Source: Bacteroidales bacterium (GTDB taxonomy: Bacteria; Bacteroidota; Bacteroidia; Bacteroidales; UBA932). From it: a stretch of DNA of 7,910 bases. A model generated the notes under the pieces. It was given only the letters and a program-made list of their open reading frames with translations, searched no databases and was not told where the DNA came from. Of this stretch, positions 1 to 6,767 are shown in pieces. The stretch lies in NCBI GenBank assembly GCA_009774765.1, contig VSOK01000072.1, forward strand, positions 1 through 7,910. The letters are read 5' to 3'. The translations under genes were made by a program, and so were the position numbers. Positions within the stretch are counted from its first letter, which is position 1. Every line of letters starts with the position of its first letter.

Positions 1-1
1 C

Positions 2-952
2 GTGTGGCGTGGTTACGCGCTGACAGGGGACGAAAGGATGATGGAATCCGCACAGAAATACACCAACCTTCTGAATCCTGTGCGCAGATATACTGAAACC
101 CATGACCTCGGCTTTATGATGGAATGCAGCTACGGCAATGCCCTGAGGCTTTCCCCGAACGATACTATCAAAGCCGTGCTTGTGGAGACTGCAGACAATC
201 TGTGCGGCAGATTCGACAATAATATAAAATGTATACGTTCCTGGGATTTCGGCACCTGGAATTTCCCTGTCATAATAGACAATATGATGAATCTTGAACT
301 TCTCTTCAACGCATCAAAGCTAACAGGGGATTCCAGATACCGTGACATCGCCGTCACGCATGCCAACACGACTATGGCGAACCATTTCCGCCCTGACCGC
401 ACAAGCTGGCACGTTGTAAGCTACAATCCTGACGGAAGCATAGAGAAAAAGCAGACTTTCCAGGGAAGGAACGATGATTCCGCATGGGCAAGAGGACAGG
501 CCTGGGGACTATACGGCTATACTTTGTGCTACAGGGAGACAAAAGACGCTACCTATCTTGATTTCGCAAGAAGCATAGCGGATATGATTATGGACAAGGT
601 CAGGACGGAAGACTCCATCCCGTACTGGGACTATGACGCTCCGGAAGGCGCAGGAACACCGCGTGACGCATCAGCCGCCGCAGTTACCGCAAGCGCGCTT
701 CTCGAGCTGAGCACATACTGCAAAGACGGTCAGAAATATTTTGACTATGCGGAAAAGGTCCTCAAGAACCTGTCCGGTCCGGATTATCTCGCGCAGGCCG
801 GAAACAACGAAGGGTTCATACTTATGCACTCCACAGGCTCGCTTCCTCACGGCTCGGAGATAGACGCACCTCTCAATTACGCAGATTATTATTATCTTGA
901 AGGCCTGAAAAGATATATGAACCTGAAGGGCATTTCATACAAAGAGCTTTAA
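2..952 (+). CDS. GH88 unsaturated glucuronyl hydrolase, 5'-truncated
   Basis: This is the C-terminal 316 or so residues of a glycoside hydrolase family 88 enzyme. The family removes the 4,5-unsaturated uronic acid that polysaccharide lyases leave at the non-reducing end, by hydrating the double bond. Seen here: an HDLGF motif with Asp35 and an IIDNMMNLELL motif with Asp93. Their spacing fits the two essential Asp residues of Bacillus unsaturated glucuronyl hydrolase (Asp88 and Asp149, from memory). A DDSAWARGQAWGLYGY segment (158-173) and RDASAAAVTASALLEL (221-236) are also typical of the alpha/alpha-barrel. Full-length relatives have about 380-400 residues, so roughly 55-85 residues including any signal peptide lie before the window. 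The GTG at position 2 is only the first in-frame codon, not a credible start. The gene ends 31 bases before the PL12 lyase, whose product is its expected substrate. Family is secure; sulfation preference is not visible. Confidence 0.93.
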   Translation: MWRGYALTGDERMMESAQKYTNLLNPVRRYTETHDLGFMMECSYGNALRLSPNDTIKAVLVETADNLCGRFDNNIKCIRSWDFGTWNFPVIIDNMMNLELLFNASKLTGDSRYRDIAVTHANTTMANHFRPDRTSWHVVSYNPDGSIEKKQTFQGRNDDSAWARGQAWGLYGYTLCYRETKDATYLDFARSIADMIMDKVRTEDSIPYWDYDAPEGAGTPRDASAAAVTASALLELSTYCKDGQKYFDYAEKVLKNLSGPDYLAQAGNNEGFILMHSTGSLPHGSEIDAPLNYADYYYLEGLKRYMNLKGISYKEL

Positions 953-983
953 AAGACATCGGCAACCACATAAGAACGACAAG

Positions 984-2981
984 ATGAAACGTATGATCAT
1001 AACAGCGGCATTGTTTGCCGCAGGCATTGTCATAGCGGGCGCACAGACATTGAGGCCTGAGGCATTCGAACTTCTGGACCTGGATTATCCCGGTCTGGAA
1101 AACGTCAGGGCCCTACACAACGAAGGAGAAGACCTGCAGGCCGCATACGCACTGCTCGACTACTACAGGCACAGGACAGGAATAACCACTCCTGAAATCC
1201 GCGACATCAGCAGAATAAAAATCACCGGACAGCAGCAGAAATGGGCGGACGACGCCCTTCAGCATACTTTCTTTGTACACAAGGGATATCAGCCTTCATT
1301 CAACTACGGAGAGGACATAGACTGGAGGTACTGGCCGATAAAAGACAACGAATTGCGCTGGCAGCTCCACCGTCACAAATGGTTTACTCCAATGGGATAT
1401 GCCTACCGTGTGAGCGGCGACGAAAAATATGCCGAGGAATGGGCCAGGCAATATATGGACTGGATAAGGAAAAATCCTTTTGTAAAGATAGACAAGCAAG
1501 AATACGAGCTGACATCCGATTCAGTGCTGAAAGCCGATGCTGAAAACGCGCGTTTCGCCTGGAGACCACTTGAAGTCAGCCACAGGCTTCAGGACCAGAC
1601 ATTCCAGTTCCAGCTTTTCATAGACTCCCCGGCATTTACGCCGGAATTTCTTACGGAATTCATAGTCAACTACTACAGGCACGCAACACATATCATCAAC
1701 AATTATTCAAAACAGGGCAACCATCTGCTGTTCGAGGCCCAGAGAATGCTTTATGCCGGATCTTTCTTCCCTGAATTCAAGGAAGCAGGAAAATGGAGGA
1801 AAAGCGGAGTTGACATCCTCAACAGGGAAATCCATATACAGGTTTATGATGACGGCGGACAATTCGAACTCGATCCGCATTACCACCTTGCCTGCATAGA
1901 GATTTTTATGAAATCGCTTCTTATCGCCGACCTCAACGGTTTCCGCAACGAATTTCCGGAGATCTATACGGACACTGTCGAAGATATGATAATGTTCTAT
2001 CTCAACATCTGTTTTCCGGACTATACAAACCCTTGTTTCAGCGACGCGAAGATAACGGGCAGAAAAGAAGTCCTGTCACATCTGAAAAAGTGGAGCGCGC
2101 TTTTCCCTGAAAACAAGTTCATAAGATATTTCGCGACAGAAGGCAAGGAAGGGACTATGCCTGACTGGCTGTCAAAAGGATTCCTCACATCAGGATTTTT
2201 CGTATTCCGCAACGGTTGGGGACAGGACGCCCTGCAGATGACGGTGAAAGCCGGTCCAAAAGGCGAGTGGCACTGCCAGCCGGACAACGGAACATTCGAA
2301 ATGTGGTACAACGGCACCAATCTGTTCCCTGACTCCGGTTCATACGTATATGCAGGCGACAAGGAGGTAATGGAATGGAGAAACTGGTTCAGAGCATCCG
2401 CCCATCACAACACGCTGACTGTCAACGAAAAGAATTTTGACAACACAGAATCAAAGACTCTTCTGTGGCAGCCTGAAGGAGATGTGCAGATTCTCGTGAC
2501 TGAAAACCAGAGCTATAAGAATCTCAGACACAGGAGAACCATATTTTTCGTTGACCAGAAATATTTCGTCATTGTCGACGAAGCGACAGGCAGTATGGAA
2601 GGATGGGTAAATCTGCATTACCAGATGCCGAGAGGAAATGTTCCCAACAGCAGAGAAGACATGACCTTCTACACTGATTTCAGCAACGGAAGCAATTTCT
2701 TTCTGCGATGCTTCGGTCCGGAAGGAATGACTATGCGCAAGGAAAAAGGCTGGAGATCAACTGACTATATGAAAAAGGAGCAGAGGATGAACGTCAGTTT
2801 CAATATCAGAAAAGAAGACGGGACACCGGCAAGATTCATCACGGTCATATATCCGAAGAAAGAAGCAGGAAAGACCCCTTCGCTGGAGGCAAAATTCATA
2901 AACGGCTCCTTCAACGAAAAAGGTCTGAAGATACAGGTCAGAATCGACGGGAAGAAGAAAAATCTTGGATACAATCTATAA
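984..2981 (+). CDS. hepC: PL12 heparinase III-like heparan sulfate lyase
   Basis: Predicted periplasmic polysaccharide lyase that cleaves heparan sulfate by beta-elimination to unsaturated oligosaccharides. Residues 1-20 form a Sec signal peptide (KR, hydrophobic core, AGA before Gln21; signal peptidase I type). Residues about 22-370 look like the helical toroid domain of heparinase II/III proteins, and about 395-665 the beta-sandwich domain. Candidate catalytic residues are Asn246 (QGNHLL), Tyr300 (DPHYHL), His430 (GEWHCQPDNGTFE) and His475 (SAHHNTL). These sit at a constant offset of six from Asn240, Tyr294, His424 and His469 of Pedobacter heparinase III as I remember them, which strongly supports the PL12 assignment and an intact active site. 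The length of 665 residues is normal for the family. The ATG has no Shine-Dalgarno sequence, as is usual in Bacteroidota. Neighbouring GH88 and sulfatase genes match the heparan sulfate pathway. Fine specificity for low-sulfated heparan sulfate is inferred. Confidence 0.95.
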   Translation: MKRMIITAALFAAGIVIAGAQTLRPEAFELLDLDYPGLENVRALHNEGEDLQAAYALLDYYRHRTGITTPEIRDISRIKITGQQQKWADDALQHTFFVHKGYQPSFNYGEDIDWRYWPIKDNELRWQLHRHKWFTPMGYAYRVSGDEKYAEEWARQYMDWIRKNPFVKIDKQEYELTSDSVLKADAENARFAWRPLEVSHRLQDQTFQFQLFIDSPAFTPEFLTEFIVNYYRHATHIINNYSKQGNHLLFEAQRMLYAGSFFPEFKEAGKWRKSGVDILNREIHIQVYDDGGQFELDPHYHLACIEIFMKSLLIADLNGFRNEFPEIYTDTVEDMIMFYLNICFPDYTNPCFSDAKITGRKEVLSHLKKWSALFPENKFIRYFATEGKEGTMPDWLSKGFLTSGFFVFRNGWGQDALQMTVKAGPKGEWHCQPDNGTFEMWYNGTNLFPDSGSYVYAGDKEVMEWRNWFRASAHHNTLTVNEKNFDNTESKTLLWQPEGDVQILVTENQSYKNLRHRRTIFFVDQKYFVIVDEATGSMEGWVNLHYQMPRGNVPNSREDMTFYTDFSNGSNFFLRCFGPEGMTMRKEKGWRSTDYMKKEQRMNVSFNIRKEDGTPARFITVIYPKKEAGKTPSLEAKFINGSFNEKGLKIQVRIDGKKKNLGYNL

Positions 2982-2993
2982 AATCATACCACA

Positions 2994-4604
2994 ATGAGAA
3001 ATCTGGACAAGGCATTTGCTCTTTCTATGGCAGCCGCGGCATTATGCGGCTGCCACGAAAACAAGAAAGAATCACGGAAACCGAACATCCTGTTCATTAT
3101 GACAGACGACCACACCACACAGGCAATGTCCTGCTATGGAGGCGGTCTTCTGCATACCCCGAATATGGACAGAATCGCAGAAGAGGGCATCAGGTTCGAC
3201 AACTGCTATGCGACCAACGCCCTTTCAGGGCCGTCGAGAGCGTGCATTATGACCGGAAAATTCAGCCATATAAACGGATTTACCGACAATGCCTGCATAT
3301 TTGACGGTGACCAGCAGACTTTTCCGAAGCTCCTGCAGGAGGCCGGGTACCAGACCGCTATGATCGGCAAATGGCATCTCATTTCAGATCCGCAGGGATT
3401 CGACTGGTGGAGCATACTTTCCGGACAGGGAGAACAGGGCAACTACTATTCTCCGGAGTTCAAAGAAAACGGCAAAGAAATCATAGAGGAAGGATATGTT
3501 TCCGACGTGATTACGGACAAGGCTATCAACTATCTCAAAAACAGGGACAAAGACAGACCTTTCTGTATGATGTTCCATCACAAGGCACCGCACCGCAACT
3601 GGATGCCGTCTCCAAGACATCTCGGCATATTCAACGACACGGTATTCCCTGAGCCGGAGAACCTGTTTGACGACTACAGCAGCCGCTGCCCTGCCGCTTC
3701 GGAACAGGATATGAACCTGGAGTCGACATTCACGGAAGACTGGGACCTGAAGCTTATGACGCGGGAGGAGATGCTCGCGGATCCGGACAACCGTCTGGCC
3801 CAGGTGTATTTCCGTATGCCTGAGGAAGTACAGGAGAAATGGGATTCAGTCTATGCGCAAAGAATAAAAGAATACCGCAGCGGGACTCTCAAGGGCAAGG
3901 ACCTTGTCCGGTGGAAATACCAGCAGTATATGAGAGATTATCTTGCCACTGTAATGGCTGTGGACGAGAGCATCGGCAAAATCATGGATTATCTTGAAGA
4001 CACCGGGGAACTGGACAATACAATCATAGTATATACTTCAGACCAGGGATTTTTCCTCGGGGAGCACGGATGGTTCGACAAAAGGTTCATGTACGAGGAA
4101 TGCCAGCGTATGCCTCTTGTCATACGTTATCCACAAGCCGTCAAGGCAGGAAGCACTTCAGAGGCATTATGCATGAATATAGACTTCGCTCCTACTTTCC
4201 TTGATTTCGCAGGAATACCGGTTCCTGAAGACATCCAGGGAAAATCACTCAAAGGAATACTTTCCGGCAATGGACGTATCCCTGACGACTGGAGGGAAGC
4301 CGTCTATTACCATTATTACGAATATCCTGCGGAACATTCGGTAAAACGCCATTATGGAATAAGGACAAAGGACTGGAAACTCATACATTTCTACAATGAC
4401 ATTGACGCCTGGGAAATGTATGATATGAAAAACGATCCCAAAGAAATGACAAATGTCTTTGACCGCCAGGAATATTCATCAGTCCGTCAGGAACTTGCAG
4501 AGATTCTCCGCAAAACGCAGGAACAGTACAAGGACAATGACCCCGATGAAATGGAGCAGGTCCTTTTCAAAGGCGACGCAAGATATACAGGACGGAAGAA
4601 ATAA
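2994..4604 (+). CDS. Family S1 sulfatase, serine type, probable GlcNAc-6-O-sulfatase
   Basis: Type I sulfatase of 536 residues that hydrolyses sulfate esters using a formylglycine. Seen: metal-site Asp38-Asp39 (IMTDDH), the maturation motif SGPSR with Ser78 as the residue to be converted to formylglycine, Lys126 and His128 (IGKWHL), His200 (HHKAPH), Asp350-Gln351 (SDQGFFLGEHGW) and Lys363 (FDKRF). The serine in place of cysteine means it depends on the radical-SAM maturase anSME, which in Bacteroides handles both types. The N-terminus is a lipoprotein signal: Arg2, Lys6, a hydrophobic run and a lipobox ending LCGC at Cys20; the Cys at -3 relative to Gly-Cys is slightly unusual. The DQGFFLGEHGWFDKRFMYEE block resembles subfamily S1_11, which includes GlcNAc-6-O-sulfatase BT4656, and the position after PL12 agrees with that. 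It starts 12 bases after the lyase stop. The family is certain; the 6-O-GlcNAc substrate is inferred from motif similarity and context. Confidence 0.94.
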   Translation: MRNLDKAFALSMAAAALCGCHENKKESRKPNILFIMTDDHTTQAMSCYGGGLLHTPNMDRIAEEGIRFDNCYATNALSGPSRACIMTGKFSHINGFTDNACIFDGDQQTFPKLLQEAGYQTAMIGKWHLISDPQGFDWWSILSGQGEQGNYYSPEFKENGKEIIEEGYVSDVITDKAINYLKNRDKDRPFCMMFHHKAPHRNWMPSPRHLGIFNDTVFPEPENLFDDYSSRCPAASEQDMNLESTFTEDWDLKLMTREEMLADPDNRLAQVYFRMPEEVQEKWDSVYAQRIKEYRSGTLKGKDLVRWKYQQYMRDYLATVMAVDESIGKIMDYLEDTGELDNTIIVYTSDQGFFLGEHGWFDKRFMYEECQRMPLVIRYPQAVKAGSTSEALCMNIDFAPTFLDFAGIPVPEDIQGKSLKGILSGNGRIPDDWREAVYYHYYEYPAEHSVKRHYGIRTKDWKLIHFYNDIDAWEMYDMKNDPKEMTNVFDRQEYSSVRQELAEILRKTQEQYKDNDPDEMEQVLFKGDARYTGRKK

Positions 4605-4636
4605 CAATTCAGAACAGAACACTAACCGCAACTACA

Positions 4637-6265
4637 ATGGACAGAAGAAAATTCATAGAAGCTTCAGGCTGGTCGCTGCTCGGTCTTGCATCAGCAGGAA
4701 GCATACTTAACGGATGCGTACCCGGAAGCAGGGAGGCAAAGAAAAAAATGCCTTCGGCAAACGGATATAAAATATACTGGGGAGACCTCCACAACCACTG
4801 CAACATAACATACGGCCACGGCGATATGAAAGACGCATTTGAAGCGGCAAAAGGCCAGCTTGATTTCGTCAGCGTGACACCGCATGCGATGTGGCCCGAT
4901 ATCCCCGGGAAAAATGATCCAAGACTGGAATGGGTAATCGGTTATCACACGGACGCATTCAGAAGGTTGCGCAAAGGAGGCTATGAAAAATACCGTGAAA
5001 TGACCAGGGCGTACAACGAAGAAGGAAGATTCCTCACATTCATAGGATACGAGGCCCACAGTATGAAAAACGGCGACCACGTAGCACTGCATCACGACCT
5101 TGACGCCCCTCTGACCGGCTGCTCTTCAATAGACAACTGGAAAGAGAAGTTCAAAGGTCAGAAAGTCTTTGTCACCCCTCATCACATGGGTTACCAGACA
5201 GGATACAGAGGCTACAACTGGGATTATTTCACAGAAGGAGACCAGACTCCGTTCGTGGAAATGTATTCACGTCACGGTCTTGCAGAAAATGACATGGGAG
5301 ATTATCCCTATCTTCACGATATGGGTCCGCGCCAGTGGGAGGGAACCATCCAATACGGTCTGTCAAAAGGGCACAAATTCGGCCTCATAGGCTCCACGGA
5401 CCAGCATTCAGGATATCCCGGAAGCTATGGGGACGGACGTGTCGGAGTGCTTTCCCCTTCCCTTACAAGGGATAACATCTGGGAAGGACTGCGCTCACGC
5501 CATACCTGCTGCGCCACAGGAGACAGGATTGCCGTGGATTTCCGTATCAACGACGCGTTTATGGGAGATGCAATAAGAGGGAACAGACGAAAGATATATC
5601 TCAATGTCACCGGAGAAAGCTGCATAGACTATGTCGATGTCATAAAAAACGGCAGGCTCATAGCCCGTCTCAACGGACCGCATATCCCGGTAATGCCGTC
5701 CGGAGACACAGTCCGCTGCAAAGTGAAAATTGAATTCGGATGGAACAGAGAGGAGAAATATATCCCGTGGAACGGGGCCGTCTCAATCGACAAGGGACGC
5801 ATAGTCAATGTAACCCCATGCTTCAGAGGAGCGGCTTTCACTTCACCTCAGGAAGGAGAGGCGGAATTCCATACACACGTCCAGAAAATAGTATCGGTAT
5901 CCGAAAATTCAGCCGAGCTTGCACTTTATACATCCAAGAACCCAAATACGACCACGCCTGCCACCCAGGCAGTCATTCTTGAGGTTGAAATGCCTCTGGA
6001 CGGAACAATCACCGCCGATTTCAACGGAAAGACATTCGGGCACAGCCTCGGTGAGCTTCTTGAGGGTTCACGCACACATTTTATGCGCGGATGGCTAAGC
6101 GAGGCCATCCTGTTCAACAGGGCTATGCCGGAAAGCTGCTATACCGTAGAACACTATATGGAGGATGACAGCCCCGAGCTTGACACGGACTATTATTATG
6201 TCCGCGTCCGCCAGAAAGACCAGCAATGGCTCTGGACAAGTCCGATATGGGCTGAGCGCGTCTGA
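4637..6265 (+). CDS. PHP/DUF3604-type metal-dependent hydrolase, predicted Tat lipoprotein
   Basis: A 542-residue protein whose N-terminal half (about 44-300) looks like a PHP-superfamily metal hydrolase of the DUF3604 kind. Candidate metal ligands are His52 and His54 (GDLHNH), His83 (TPH, where many PHP proteins have TDH or TEH), Glu139 (IGYEAH), His182/His183 (TPHHMG) and Asp255/His257 (STDQH). The segment GSYGDGRVGVLSPSLTRD followed by CCATGDRI is characteristic of DUF3604. Residues about 310-542 are beta-rich, ending DYYYVRVRQKDQQWLWTSPIW, and have no known catalytic motif I can identify. The N-terminus carries Arg3-Arg4 in DRRKFI, a hydrophobic stretch, and a lipobox LNGC at Cys27. This suggests twin-arginine export and lipidation, that is, folding and metal loading in the cytoplasm. 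It is the last gene before the terminator and 32 bases after the sulfatase, so probably co-expressed with heparan sulfate enzymes. The reaction is unknown; phosphoesterase or another ester hydrolase is possible. Confidence 0.85.
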   Translation: MDRRKFIEASGWSLLGLASAGSILNGCVPGSREAKKKMPSANGYKIYWGDLHNHCNITYGHGDMKDAFEAAKGQLDFVSVTPHAMWPDIPGKNDPRLEWVIGYHTDAFRRLRKGGYEKYREMTRAYNEEGRFLTFIGYEAHSMKNGDHVALHHDLDAPLTGCSSIDNWKEKFKGQKVFVTPHHMGYQTGYRGYNWDYFTEGDQTPFVEMYSRHGLAENDMGDYPYLHDMGPRQWEGTIQYGLSKGHKFGLIGSTDQHSGYPGSYGDGRVGVLSPSLTRDNIWEGLRSRHTCCATGDRIAVDFRINDAFMGDAIRGNRRKIYLNVTGESCIDYVDVIKNGRLIARLNGPHIPVMPSGDTVRCKVKIEFGWNREEKYIPWNGAVSIDKGRIVNVTPCFRGAAFTSPQEGEAEFHTHVQKIVSVSENSAELALYTSKNPNTTTPATQAVILEVEMPLDGTITADFNGKTFGHSLGELLEGSRTHFMRGWLSEAILFNRAMPESCYTVEHYMEDDSPELDTDYYYVRVRQKDQQWLWTSPIWAERV

Positions 6266-6286
6266 CGATCAAGAAAGTGACTCAAA

Positions 6287-6333
6287 GCGGGGCTGAATAA
6301 AAAGTATTATTCAAGCCCCGTTTTCTTATTTTT
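6287..6333 (+). terminator. Rho-independent terminator of the PUL operon
   Basis: The left arm CGGGGCTGAATAA (6288-6300) pairs with TTATTCAAGCCCCG (6307-6320) across a 6-base loop, with a single bulged base. A T-rich tract follows directly (6321-6333). It lies 22 bases after the stop of the PHP gene, so it should end the four-gene transcript and separate it from the transposase region. The run of A before the loop and the near symmetry mean it could also work weakly on the minus strand, but no minus-strand gene is seen. Confidence 0.92.
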
Positions 6334-6497
6334 CGGTGAGGTCAACCTCAGATCAACATCGACCTTGTTTCCAAATATTCAATTCCCAGAGAGTTATTCC
6401 GACTTTTTAGTCACCCTCATTCTTTTATCTATATCTATCTTATTCTGTGGCTTTTGGCTTTGCCAAAGATTATGACCATTGGAGGCAAGGTCCCAAT
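6334..6497. other. Non-coding stretch between operon terminator and first palindrome
   Basis: No credible gene is seen. The stretch is AT-rich around 6410-6445. It contains one small hairpin, TTTTGGC (6452-6458) with GCCAAAG (6462-6468), a 3-base loop and one G-T pair. A second possible stem, CATTGG (6477-6482) with CCAATG (6493-6498), runs into the first REP-like palindrome. Neither has a T tract, so they are not terminators. They may be decayed edges of the repeat cluster. Confidence 0.4.
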
Positions 6498-6531
6498 GTG
6501 GCCATCGGCCCATTTTTAGTCCGATGGGAAC
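6498..6531 (+). repeat. REP-like palindrome, upstream copy 1
   Basis: The left arm GTGGCCATCGG (6498-6508) and right arm CCGATGGGAAC (6521-6531) pair at 9 of 11 positions around a 12-base loop. The inner seven pairs CCATCGG/CCGATGG are perfect. It begins with GTGG, which fits the GTRG foot of known REP elements. No T tract follows. Confidence 0.82.
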
Positions 6532-6581
6532 GCCAGCAAAACATAACTAACTGATAATCAATCATAGAATCAAACAGCACC

Positions 6582-6615
6582 GTGGACATCGGTTCATTTC
6601 TTGTCCGATGGCCAC
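6582..6615 (+). repeat. REP-like palindrome, upstream copy 2 (best paired)
   Basis: The left arm GTGGACATCGG (6582-6592) and right arm CCGATGGCCAC (6605-6615) pair at 10 of 11 positions around a 12-base loop; only A6586/G6611 fails. It is the most symmetrical of the five copies and the last one before the transposase gene, ending 152 bases ahead of its ATG. Confidence 0.87.
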
Positions 6616-6706
6616 ACTTCACCTGAATTCACCCAAATTGTCGCGAAATTTGTTGACATCAGCAAGAAAAAACACCCTTCAACTGCATTGAAACACCGTT
6701 TTTACA

Positions 6707-6741
6707 AATTATCCGCTTTCTTTTTCATAAAACGGATAATT
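6707..6741. repeat. Perfect 9-bp inverted repeat upstream of the transposase
   Basis: AATTATCCG (6707-6715) and CGGATAATT (6733-6741) are exact reverse complements separated by 17 bases. Inside, TTT (6717-6719) can pair with AAA (6729-6731) after one mismatch. It ends 26 bases before the transposase ATG and is unrelated to the GTGG palindromes. It could be an operator for autoregulation, a leader hairpin limiting expression, or a remnant of a transposon-end hairpin. The structure is seen directly; its role is inference. Confidence 0.65.
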
Positions 6742-6767
6742 ACAATCTACTTTGTCAACAAAAAGCC

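Larger units (their letters stand above)
6498..6615 (+). repeat. Upstream cluster of two REP-like units
   Basis: Two 34-base imperfect palindromes (6498-6531 and 6582-6615) lie 84 bases apart, joined by a 50-base linker (6532-6581). The linker contains ACTGATAATCAATCAT and ends AAACAGCACC just before the second GTGG. The same linker, in the same orientation, joins the downstream copies, so the repeated unit is palindrome plus linker, not the palindrome alone. Both loops are 12 bases and T-rich (cccatttttagt and ttcatttcttgt). Confidence 0.85.

Noticed and set aside
130..402. Minus-strand open frames inside the GH88, PL12, sulfatase and PHP genes (for example 130-402, 2021-2362, 4691-5095).
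   Set aside because: Each lies fully within a strongly supported plus-strand gene and shows no recognisable domain or context of its own.
6337..6350. TGAGG/CCTCA small palindrome after the terminator.
   Set aside because: Only five pairs with a 4-base loop, no repeat elsewhere in the window, expected by chance.
6653..6658. TTGACA, a perfect sigma70-like -35 box.
   Set aside because: No suitable -10 box lies about 17 bases downstream, and Bacteroidota primary promoters use different motifs.
6748..6754. TACTTTG as a Bacteroidota -7 promoter element (TAnnTTTG) for the transposase.
   Set aside because: It is one base short of the consensus, would leave a leader of only a few bases before the ATG at 6768, and no convincing -33 element is at the right distance.
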